A stretch of DNA of 19,224 nucleotides. Source: Thermoplasmatota archaeon (GTDB lineage: Archaea; Thermoplasmatota; Thermoplasmata; UBA10834). Every line of letters starts with the position of its first letter. The stretch's first letter is position 1. Made by a program: the position numbers and the translations under genes. Below the pieces are notes generated by a model. That model was given only the letters and a program-made list of their open reading frames with translations, made no database searches and had not been told where the DNA came from. This document shows, in pieces, positions 1 through 5,993 of this stretch. Location of the stretch: the NCBI GenBank assembly GCA_022848805.1, contig JAJISI010000012.1, positions 1-19,224 of the forward strand. The letters run 5' to 3'.

Positions 1-513
1 GCCCTTAGCGATGGCCAATGCGGTCTCCTTGGCCTTCTTCGAGTGGTCCTGATGTACCGCGATGAGCGCGGGGACGCCGTTCCCCGCCTCGAAAGTCTCG
101 CGGACCAGTGCACCCGGCCCCTTCGGGGCGACCATGATCACATCGATGAATTCGGGCGGAACGATTCGTTTGAAGTGTATGTTGAAGCCATGGGCGAAGT
201 CCAGCACCATGCCTTCGCGCAGATGTGGTGCAACCTCCTTGTCGTAGACTTCCTTCTGCACCTCGTCAGGGATGAGCATCATGACGATGTCTGAACCTTT
301 CACCGCCTCGGGTATATCCATTATATCCATCCCGTCGTTCTTCGCCCGCTCGTAGTACTCGTCTTTGAACTTCTGGGCAACGACGACATCGATACCGCTG
401 TCCTTCAGGTTGAGCGACTGGGCCCGTCCCTGTATTCCGTATCCAATCACGGCTACCTTCTTTCCTTTCAGGACATCGAGGCTAGCGTCCTTGTCGTAGT
501 ATATTCTGGCCAT
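1..513 (-). CDS. ilvC: Ketol-acid reductoisomerase, N-terminal part (cut by window edge)
   Basis: Catalyses the NAD(P)H-dependent rearrangement and reduction of acetolactate or acetohydroxybutyrate, the second step of valine, leucine and isoleucine synthesis. The 171 visible residues (MARIYYDKDASLDVLKGKKV...) form the N-terminal Rossmann domain, with GYGIQGRAQ at residues 24-32, a DSG turn after the second helix, LIPDE near residue 82, the FAHGFNIHF segment and the APKGPG segment near residue 125. The C-terminal helical domain with the metal-binding acidic residues lies beyond position 1. The ATG at 511-513 follows a GGTGA-type ribosome binding site 4 bases away. It is the third gene of ilvB-ilvN-ilvC, 21 bases after ilvN. 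Oddities: Ile replaces the usual Ser in GYGSQG, and the cofactor loop (residues 45-55, VVVAQKFKDEY) lacks the common GLRxxS NADPH pattern. Identity is very secure. Confidence 0.97.
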   Translation of the reverse strand, partial: MARIYYDKDASLDVLKGKKVAVIGYGIQGRAQSLNLKDSGIDVVVAQKFKDEYYERAKNDGMDIMDIPEAVKGSDIVMMLIPDEVQKEVYDKEVAPHLREGMVLDFAHGFNIHFKRIVPPEFIDVIMVAPKGPGALVRETFEAGNGVPALIAVHQDHSKKAKETALAIAKG

Positions 514-534
514 TCTATCACCTTCGCGCATAAA

Positions 535-897
535 CTAGATCGCATTGACGACTTCTATGTACTTGTCTGGCTGGCTCTTCTTGATGACGGTTTCCACTTC
601 TTCAACGGTCCCCGTGATACGGCAAACGCCGCCCTTGCTGAGCATGATGGCGTAGCCCTCATGACGTCTGTGGTCGACCATGTCGGCCTCGATGACCTCT
701 TGGAGCCCCCTAAGGTGTTCGATGACGCCCAGGGCCGTCTCGCGGTCTCTGACCGATATCACTATCCTGGACCTGTCCGGCATCTCGCAAGGTCCCACGA
801 TGATGGTGTCAACGTTGACCTTCTTCCTCGTGAACTCGGCCATTACTCGCTGCATCACGCCTGGTTGGTCATACGTGAGCATCATGATGACTTCCAT
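535..897 (-). CDS. ilvN: Acetolactate synthase small (regulatory) subunit, ACT domain
   Basis: Regulatory subunit that binds the large subunit and normally confers valine feedback control. The product starts MEVIMMLTYDQPGVMQRVMAEF, a typical ACT opening with a DQPGVMxR ligand-site turn, followed by VNVDTIIVGP and a second strand-helix unit. At 120 residues it is shorter than the usual two-domain form of about 160, so the C-terminal domain is reduced. I chose ATG at 895-897: a GGGAGGTG ribosome binding site lies inside the last codons of ilvB with good spacing, and the ilvB stop is separated from this ATG by one base, which implies translational coupling. An in-frame GTG at 907-909 would overlap that ribosome binding site and is less likely. 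The stop is TAG. Confidence 0.93.
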   Translation of the reverse strand: MEVIMMLTYDQPGVMQRVMAEFTRKKVNVDTIIVGPCEMPDRSRIVISVRDRETALGVIEHLRGLQEVIEADMVDHRRHEGYAIMLSKGGVCRITGTVEEVETVIKKSQPDKYIEVVNAI

Positions 898-898
898 T

Positions 899-2581
899 TC
901 ACTTGACACCTCCCTTCCACTCGCACCTGCCCTTTATCCACTCGGCCGAACTCTTCCCCGGCGGCGTCATAGGTAGTACATCTTCCTCAGGATCAACTAT
1001 GAAGTCGAGCAGGATCGGTACGTCGGATTTTGTGCCTCTTTTGATGGCTTCGGCAACCTCTGAGTGCTTTTCTATTCTTATAGCCTCCGCCCCGTATGCT
1101 TCCGCAAGCTTCACGAAGTCCGGTGATCTTCCGAGCTCGGTCGCCAGATAGCGCGATCCGTAGAAATGCTTCTGCCACTGCTTGACCATGCCGAGCCATC
1201 CATTGTTCAGTAAGCATATCATCACCGGGATATCGTTCTCGACCGCCGTGGAGAATTCCTGGGAGACCATCTGCAGGCTCCCGTCACCAGCGATGTCCGC
1301 GACGACGCTCTCGGGACGAGCGACTTTGGCCCCGATTGCGGCCGGGAACCCGAATCCCATGGTACCGAGGCCTCCGGACGTGATGAACATCCGCTTGCCG
1401 TGACACCTGAAGAAGTGCGCAGCCCACATCTGGTTCTGGCCCACCTCCGTCGTGACTATGGCATCTTCTGGCAGGAGGTCTGAGAGCTCGTGTATGACTT
1501 TCTGCGGCTTGATCGGATCTGATCTGAGGTTGTAGTCGCAGGCGCATTCCTTCTTCAGCTCGATGATGCGGTCCTTCCATGTCGATTTCTTCTTGCGTTT
1601 CAGGAGGCCCGCAATCAGAGCGTTCACAACGGTCCAAGCATCTCCGACAAGGCCGACCCTTCCTTTGACGTTCTTGCCTATCTCAGACGAGTCGATGTCA
1701 ACATGTACGATCTTCGTATTCTTGCCGAACTCACTCAGATTTCCGGTCACCCTGTCGCTGAACCTGGTTCCTATGGCGAGAAGGACATCGCAGTTGTTGA
1801 GGGCATAGTTCGCGACCTGCCGACCATGCATTCCGCAAACCCCAAGGACGAGCGGATGATCTTCGGGGATAGCTCCCTTGGCCATCAGGGTCGTCGCGAT
1901 GGGTGCCATGAGGATATCGGCGAGCTGTGCAATCTCAGGGCCAGCTCGCGACCACGACACTCCTCCTCCAATGAGGATGGTGGGCCTCTCAGCACCTTCG
2001 AGCAGCTTGATGGCGTCCAGTAGACCGGAGAGATTGCGCTTCGGTTTCGGCACCCTGACCGTTTTCTTCATCGCATCATCCGGTATCTCCCCCTGCAGTA
2101 TGTCGATGGGCAGGTCGACGTGTACGGGACCATACCTGCCAGTGGTAGCGATCAGGAACGCCCTTTTCATCGCCTCTGGAAGGGTCTTAGGGTCTGTTAC
2201 CCTGAAGTTGTGTTTGGTGATAGGCATCATCAGACTGAATGAATCGGCCTCCTGAAATGCATCATTCCCGAGGACCCCGGTCGCCACTTGCCCCGTCAAT
2301 GCGATCAATGGAGATGAATCCATGAATGCAGTGGCGACCCCTGTGACAAGGTTCGTCGCCCCCGGTCCGGATGTGGCTATGCACACGCCCGGGCGCTTCG
2401 CCACGCGTGCGTATCCGTCGGCCATGTGAGCCGCGCACTGCTCGTGCCTGGGAAGTATGTGCCTCATCTCTGTCTCGACCAGCTCGTCGTAGAGTGGCAG
2501 AAGCACTCCTCCCGGTATACCGAAGAGGACTTCGACCTTCTGTCCTTCAAGTAATTCCACGACGGCCCTCGAACCATTCAT
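899..2581 (-). CDS. ilvB: Acetolactate synthase large (catalytic) subunit
   Basis: Thiamine-diphosphate enzyme condensing two pyruvates, or pyruvate with 2-oxobutyrate; the first committed step of branched-chain amino acid synthesis. The 560 residues have the family order: N-terminal pyrimidine-binding domain with FGIPGG (20-25) and the catalytic glutamate Glu47 in LPRHEQCAAHMADGYAR, a central FAD-type domain, and a C-terminal pyrophosphate-binding domain with the GDGSLQMVSQEF metal/TPP motif followed by NNGWLGMVKQW. Length is normal. ATG at 2579-2581 has a GAGG element a few bases upstream. It heads ilvB-ilvN-ilvC; the preceding transcript contains a branched-chain-rich leader ORF, so expression is probably controlled in that leader (inference). 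Confidence 0.97.
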   Translation of the reverse strand: MNGSRAVVELLEGQKVEVLFGIPGGVLLPLYDELVETEMRHILPRHEQCAAHMADGYARVAKRPGVCIATSGPGATNLVTGVATAFMDSSPLIALTGQVATGVLGNDAFQEADSFSLMMPITKHNFRVTDPKTLPEAMKRAFLIATTGRYGPVHVDLPIDILQGEIPDDAMKKTVRVPKPKRNLSGLLDAIKLLEGAERPTILIGGGVSWSRAGPEIAQLADILMAPIATTLMAKGAIPEDHPLVLGVCGMHGRQVANYALNNCDVLLAIGTRFSDRVTGNLSEFGKNTKIVHVDIDSSEIGKNVKGRVGLVGDAWTVVNALIAGLLKRKKKSTWKDRIIELKKECACDYNLRSDPIKPQKVIHELSDLLPEDAIVTTEVGQNQMWAAHFFRCHGKRMFITSGGLGTMGFGFPAAIGAKVARPESVVADIAGDGSLQMVSQEFSTAVENDIPVMICLLNNGWLGMVKQWQKHFYGSRYLATELGRSPDFVKLAEAYGAEAIRIEKHSEVAEAIKRGTKSDVPILLDFIVDPEEDVLPMTPPGKSSAEWIKGRCEWKGGVK

Positions 2582-2635
2582 CTCTACACATTCCTCATCT
2601 CACCCGACAGAAAACCAGCGAAAGCAGGCAGTCCA

Positions 2636-2722
2636 TCAGGGGTGCACGATTCGCAGGTCGAGCAGGTCAACTAGGACCAACGGAAGAACAATACCTGCTC
2701 TGCGACCAGCGGTTTCGCCCAT
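2636..2722 (-). CDS. Putative branched-chain-rich leader peptide in front of ilvB (28 aa)
   Basis: Short ORF in the untranslated leader of ilvB, not part of any larger gene. It begins ATG-GGC-GAA and ends TGA, 54 bases before the ilvB start. Residues 11-26 contain IVLPLVLV and then DLLDLRIV: 12 of these 16 residues are Ile, Leu or Val, exactly the end products of the operon. Such peptides are the sensing element in bacterial ilv attenuators (IlvL, IvbL); an archaeal equivalent is not something I know of. The TATA-like box at 2744-2753 puts transcription start near 2721, i.e. at this ATG, which would make it leaderless. An in-frame ATG at 2732-2734 gives 32 residues but lies upstream of the predicted start site. 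Read directly; function inferred. Confidence 0.5.
   Translation of the reverse strand: MGETAGRRAGIVLPLVLVDLLDLRIVHP
2651..2705 (-). promoter_or_regulatory. Predicted leader RNA hairpin spanning the Ile/Leu/Val codons
   Basis: On the transcribed minus strand, TCGCAGAGCAGGT (2705-2693) is complementary to ACCTGCT (2667-2661) plus CTGCGA (2656-2651). This makes a 13-bp perfect stem with a 4-base bulge (2660-2657). The 25-base loop holds almost exactly the eight codons for IVLPLVLV. A ribosome stalled on those codons would sit in the loop and open the stem. Parts of both arms have other partners downstream: AGCAGG (2699-2694) with CCTGCT (2628-2623), and GCGAA (2654-2650) with TTCGC (2622-2618). 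Pairing was read by eye; no folding energy was computed. Confidence 0.45.
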
Positions 2723-2741
2723 GCAATCTGGCATAAACGAA

Positions 2742-2755
2742 GATATATTAATATC
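2742..2755 (-). promoter_or_regulatory. TATA-like box of the ilv operon
   Basis: The minus strand reads GATATTAATATATC, a strong A/T-only archaeal TATA-like element in otherwise G+C-rich DNA. Its centre is about 26 bases upstream of the leader-peptide ATG at 2722. A short inverted repeat, CTGGC-TTAG-GCCAG (2760-2773), lies directly upstream and could be an operator or the end of the preceding transcript. Confidence 0.5.
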
Positions 2756-2818
2756 TTGGCTGGCTTAGGCCAGGACTCTCACGAACGTCTAAAATGATAC
2801 ACTGGCTGCGATGCCAGG

Positions 2819-3772
2819 TCAACGAGTCCCGCCGGGATTTCCGCGGGCGGTCGCAACCATGACAAATGTGTGGGTCTTGGTCTCGAGATGTCGTATTCCC
2901 ACCAGAGCGCTCGCAGAGGCAGGGAGTATGTCTAGCCCTTCCTCTTCTAGCAGCATCTTCGCGGCTTCGACCATCTCTTCATCGGATATCTCCATCCCTT
3001 GTCCTTTCGAGTCGATCACTGCGCGTATAGCGTCCTCAGCGTCAGGCAGATAGTTCCCCGCAAGCGGGTCGTTCACATGTGTCAGGGTCATCTCAGGCGC
3101 CGTCACGGGGACCTCCCGTCCCATGACCATCCCTCTCACGGCCGCGTTGTTGTTCGATGTACCTAGCATGCGTGGTTTCATCCCCATGGATTGAAACCCC
3201 TGCCAGATGCCAGCAAGTGCCGTTCCGTTCCCTACAGGAACGGAGACCCAGTCCGGCTGTCTTCCGAGGGCCTGCGCTATCTCCTTCGCTACGAATGTGT
3301 AGGCGTAGATTCCAAGCTCGCTATTCGTCCCGCCAGGGTTCGCATTGTACCACCTGTTGTCAGCACATTCCCTGATGCATGTCTTGATAGCATTCTCGTA
3401 ATCGCCCTGAATGGTGACGATCTTTCCGCCCGCATCTGTGATCTCCGCGTTTCTGGTCCCTTCGTAATCCGTCGGTATGAATATCCTGCACTGCATCCCC
3501 AGCTTGTCGCAGACGCGGAGGAGCGAGGCGCCGTAGTTGCCGCAGGTGGCGGCCGCGACGGTGTCATACCCCGCCCTCCTTGCACTGAGTATCAGGAGCA
3601 GGGCCATTCGATCTTTATGGGTGCCTGTCGGATTCTCACCTTCGAGCTTGATGTGTAGCCGCCTTGTACCGAGCAATCTCTCTATCTTCTGAAGACGTTT
3701 GAGATGTGTGTTACCTATCCTCATCGCCTTCATCTGTCTCTCGAACTCTCGTACCAGCTCAAGTGGGATCAA
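2819..3772 (-). CDS. Threonine-synthase-like fold-type II PLP enzyme
   Basis: A pyridoxal-phosphate enzyme of the threonine synthase/dehydratase superfamily. The 317 residues contain GENPTGTHKDR with the probable Schiff-base lysine Lys53, the cofactor-edge loop ATCGNYGAS (75-83), the phosphate-binding glycine loop GNGTALAGI (181-189) and the C-terminal LPASASALVGI. It lacks the N-terminal extension or Zn-ribbon of many threonine synthases (about 350-400 residues), so the substrate is uncertain; THKDR rather than SFKDR also hints at a side branch. The start is TTG at 3770-3772, supported by GGAGGAG eight bases upstream; no in-frame ATG lies nearby. A 10-base tandem duplication (ATCCCACTTG twice) covers the start. 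It lies 59 bases after the MttB-like gene on the same strand, probably co-transcribed. Possible activities: lyase or replacement reaction on an amino acid released by the neighbour (inference). Confidence 0.8.
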   Translation of the reverse strand: MIPLELVREFERQMKAMRIGNTHLKRLQKIERLLGTRRLHIKLEGENPTGTHKDRMALLLILSARRAGYDTVAAATCGNYGASLLRVCDKLGMQCRIFIPTDYEGTRNAEITDAGGKIVTIQGDYENAIKTCIRECADNRWYNANPGGTNSELGIYAYTFVAKEIAQALGRQPDWVSVPVGNGTALAGIWQGFQSMGMKPRMLGTSNNNAAVRGMVMGREVPVTAPEMTLTHVNDPLAGNYLPDAEDAIRAVIDSKGQGMEISDEEMVEAAKMLLEEEGLDILPASASALVGIRHLETKTHTFVMVATARGNPGGTR

Positions 3773-3831
3773 GTGGGATTCTCCTCCATGTTGTGGTTTG
3801 TGGGTTTCTGTCGTCGGGTCGGGACAGCATG
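3773..3831 (-). other. Intergenic spacer between the MttB-like and PLP-enzyme genes
   Basis: Fifty-nine bases with no clear TATA box or terminator, so the two genes are probably one transcript. It contains the GGAGGAG ribosome binding site (3781-3787) for the TTG start of the PLP enzyme and one copy of the tandem ATCCCACTTG repeat. Confidence 0.5.
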
Positions 3832-5298
3832 TTAGTTGAGGCCATTCGCCTTTATGTCCGCGTCGGCCTCCTTCACGATCTCTTCGAATCTCGTTGACAC
3901 GTCGGTCGTCAGAGGTTGCACCTGATGGTCCTTCATTATCTTCGCAGCCTTCTCTCTTGCACGGGTTACGACGTTCTTACTGCCGTCTGCCTCCCAGGCC
4001 TCTCCCGTACGCCTGTCTGTTATGTCAGGTATAAAGTGTTCCTTGTGTAACCAATGCATGGTGTGCCTGTGGCTCAGGAAGCTGCCGCCTGCGTTGACCT
4101 TCTTGATGAGGTCGACTGCCATGTGCTCGTCATCGACAATTACTCCTCCGGAGAGGCGGCCCATTATCCTCGCCATCTCGTCGTCAATAACCATCTGCTC
4201 GTACGATAACATCGTGACGTCATCGAGTAGCCCGAGTCCGGCTATCATGTCACAGCCAGTGAAGAACTGTGGCAGTCCGCTCGACATTTTCTCGTAGCAG
4301 GACTGAGGTCCCGGCTCCTTCGCCGAGGTTACGATTCCGCCACATAGTATCGGGAAGCCGTAGTGGCGTGCTAGCTCCCCCGCACCCGAGGATATGAGCG
4401 CCCTTTCGGGGCCTCCGCCGGCCCAGGTCATCGTCTTCATGTCGAAGGCTGCTCCTCCCGTTCCGTATATGAACGGTGACCCGGGCGCTGCTAGTTGGGC
4501 GATCGTCATGCCTGCGAGAACCTCGGCGTTGTTCACGATTATGGAGCCCGCGAGTGTCACCGGGCCAGTTATTCCCGCCTGGGGCATTCCATAGAACGAG
4601 ATAGGGACTCCCGCACGGGCGAGTAGGAGTGCACCTTCCGTCGATCCGCCGTCGAGTTGGAGCGGGGAGAACGGACAATGCATGGAAGAGAAGATCGGCC
4701 TCCTGCTCAGGGCTTTCTCGTCGCCCGCAAGAGCGGCACCCATCTGGACGAGCCACTCAGCCTCTCTCCGGTGGCTGGTCGTCTCCACCTGGACGTGTTT
4801 CTCTATGGCTCCGAGTGACACCTTGAGGTCAACCACGTGACGGATGTGACCCGGTACGTCCTGACAGCTCACGCACGGCCAGAAGATGTGCGCGGAATCA
4901 AGTGCGTTCGCAACCTTCCCGACCGTCTGCAGGTCTTTTGTGGTCGACATCCTCCTCTTTCCCGTGTCGAAATCCATCACGCTCGTTCCGTTGCCGTCCG
5001 TGCAGCAGTACGATCTCCTGCCGTCGAGAACGATATCGTACTTCGGATTCCTAGCGTAGAGGGTGATGTTCTTCTTCGCCTTCCTTATCCCCTCTTCGAT
5101 GAGGTTTCCAGGTATCTTCGCGCTGCTATCATTGCGATCTACAGTGCAGCCCGCATCCTCGAGAAGTGTCAGGCACTCCTCGCTGCGGATTCTTATACCC
5201 GCATTCTCGAGTACGTCCAAAGTTCCCCCGTGGAGCGAGTCCAAATCGCTCTCGTCGAACATTCGGAAGGTAATCTTACCCTTCGGAAAGCCTATCAT
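3832..5298 (-). CDS. MttB-superfamily (COG5598) methylamine-type methyltransferase, non-pyrrolysine
   Basis: Member of the trimethylamine/quaternary-amine methyltransferase superfamily, which moves a methyl group from a substrate to a corrinoid protein. The 488 residues are near the 495 of classical MttB and show SFYGMPQAGITGPVTLAGSI (234-253), NNAEVLAG (256-263), YGTGGAAFDMKTMTWAGGGPE (278-298) and the CGGIVTSAKEPGPQ block (319-332), where MttB has its pyrrolysine. Here the region reads through with ordinary residues and no amber codon, as in the MtgB-like glycine-betaine branch. ATG at 5296-5298 has GAGGAG eight bases upstream. A TATA-like box lies at 5379-5386. No corrinoid protein, MtrH-like or activator gene is visible. 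The substrate is unknown; the family is confident. Confidence 0.88.
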   Translation of the reverse strand: MIGFPKGKITFRMFDESDLDSLHGGTLDVLENAGIRIRSEECLTLLEDAGCTVDRNDSSAKIPGNLIEEGIRKAKKNITLYARNPKYDIVLDGRRSYCCTDGNGTSVMDFDTGKRRMSTTKDLQTVGKVANALDSAHIFWPCVSCQDVPGHIRHVVDLKVSLGAIEKHVQVETTSHRREAEWLVQMGAALAGDEKALSRRPIFSSMHCPFSPLQLDGGSTEGALLLARAGVPISFYGMPQAGITGPVTLAGSIIVNNAEVLAGMTIAQLAAPGSPFIYGTGGAAFDMKTMTWAGGGPERALISSGAGELARHYGFPILCGGIVTSAKEPGPQSCYEKMSSGLPQFFTGCDMIAGLGLLDDVTMLSYEQMVIDDEMARIMGRLSGGVIVDDEHMAVDLIKKVNAGGSFLSHRHTMHWLHKEHFIPDITDRRTGEAWEADGSKNVVTRAREKAAKIMKDHQVQPLTTDVSTRFEEIVKEADADIKANGLN

Positions 5299-5378
5299 TC
5301 ACGTTTCTCCTCGAGCGGCATGAGGTAAACCTGTCCGGGTCTTCTCAGCGCATTCTGAACATTCCGTATTGCACTTGG

Positions 5379-5386
5379 GTATTTAG
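5379..5386 (-). promoter_or_regulatory. TATA-like box for the MttB-like gene
   Basis: The minus strand reads ACAACTAAATACCC around this site. It predicts transcription start near 5356 and a leader of about 58 bases before the ATG at 5298. The rest of 5299-5502 holds no convincing gene. Confidence 0.4.
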
Positions 5387-5455
5387 TTGTGGGGAGCGCC
5401 CAACACGGAGATGGATGCCCGAAACATTTCTGTGAGGCGTGGCTCCCAGAATACG

Positions 5456-5470
5456 AAAGGCTTTAATCGA
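5456..5470 (+). promoter_or_regulatory. Promoter element of tRNA-Leu
   Basis: CGAAAGGCTTTAATC has a purine-rich BRE-like part followed by CTTTAATC, about 38 bases before the mature tRNA 5' end. This is the expected distance for an archaeal tRNA promoter with a short 5' leader. Confidence 0.5.
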
Positions 5471-5502
5471 AGGACACACATGGACCGCTCCCAGCGCAAC
5501 TT

Positions 5503-5587
5503 GCGGGGGTAGCCAAGCTCGGTCAACGGCGCCAGATTGAGGGTCTGGTCTCGCAGGAGTCCCTGAGTTCGAATCTCAGCCCCCGCA
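5503..5587 (+). tRNA. tRNA-Leu (anticodon GAG)
   Basis: Complete class II cloverleaf of 85 bases. Acceptor arms GCGGGGG (5503-5509) and CCCCCGC (5580-5586) pair fully, with discriminator A at 5587. The anticodon stem CCAGA/TCTGG encloses the loop TTGAGGG, giving anticodon GAG (5539-5541), which reads CUC and CUU. The T arm is TGAG-TTCGAAT-CTCA, and a long variable arm fits leucine. The 3' CCA is not encoded (CCT follows) and no intron is visible. A T-rich stretch (CCTCCTTTTC) just downstream may serve as terminator. Confidence 0.95.
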
Positions 5588-5685
5588 CCTCCTTTTCAGG
5601 GCGGGCGATATCCGCGCGAAGTCCGGAAATGGTCTAGGGGTTTTGGTTGCACGATGAATTGCAGGCCTGTAGGGTTATGCGGAAA

Positions 5686-5898
5686 TCACCACTGCACTCC
5701 AGCCCTCTTCCTCACAGCGTCGCCCGGGAACGGCTCCCCGTCGAAGGGGTTGTTGTTATTTTCCTCGTAATATCCTTCGTCCTCTCCGTGAGTCAGGTGG
5801 TTGTGGTCTTGTCCGCCGGCAGATGCATTGTCTATCCCGCCAAGTGCAGTCACCGCTACCAAGCACGCCAAGGCCAGTACAACATACTTGCCTATCAT
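5686..5898 (-). CDS. Small putative secreted protein, His/Glu/Asn-rich
   Basis: No family recognised. The 70-residue product has a short positive start (MIGK), a hydrophobic stretch YVVLALACLVAVTALGG and an AxA-type cleavage site (NASA-GG), so a Sec signal peptide is likely. The mature part is small and polar, with histidines and acids (DHNHLTHGEDEGYYEE), a run of four Asn and a basic end; metal binding is conceivable. I chose ATG at 5896-5898 rather than an in-frame GTG at 5914-5916, because a TATA-like box (TTAATAAC, minus strand, 5918-5925) is centred about 23 bases upstream, fitting a leaderless mRNA. Its position between tRNA-Leu and the dehydrogenase gene gives no functional hint. It could be a chance ORF, but promoter plus signal peptide argue for a real gene. 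Confidence 0.55.
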   Translation of the reverse strand: MIGKYVVLALACLVAVTALGGIDNASAGGQDHNHLTHGEDEGYYEENNNNPFDGEPFPGDAVRKRAGVQW

Positions 5899-5917
5899 GT
5901 GTAGAAATCGGTGCACC

Positions 5918-5925
5918 GTTATTAA
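5918..5925 (-). promoter_or_regulatory. TATA-like box of the small secreted protein gene
   Basis: Minus strand GATTAATAACGG lies about 23 bases before the ATG at 5898, predicting a leaderless or nearly leaderless transcript. The remaining bases to 5993 show nothing else. Confidence 0.4.
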
Positions 5926-5993
5926 TCGGTTGGCTGCCGATTATCATTTCTTATCTATAATCCAGCCATTCTCTCGAACGCGTCGACAGGGCA

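Noticed and set aside
2760..2773. CTGGC-TTAG-GCCAG as terminator of the PLP-enzyme gene
   Set aside because: The stem is only 5 bp and no U-run follows; it was kept only as a possible operator next to the ilv promoter.
3769..3789. Six-codon ORF (MEENPT) whose stop overlaps the TTG start of the PLP enzyme
   Set aside because: It is made by the ribosome binding site and the tandem repeat; it has no ribosome binding site of its own, so chance is the simpler explanation.
4250..4756. Long minus-strand ORF inside the MttB-like gene
   Set aside because: It lies in another frame of a clear gene, has Arg/Gly/Pro-rich composition typical of shadow frames in G+C-rich DNA and matches no family.
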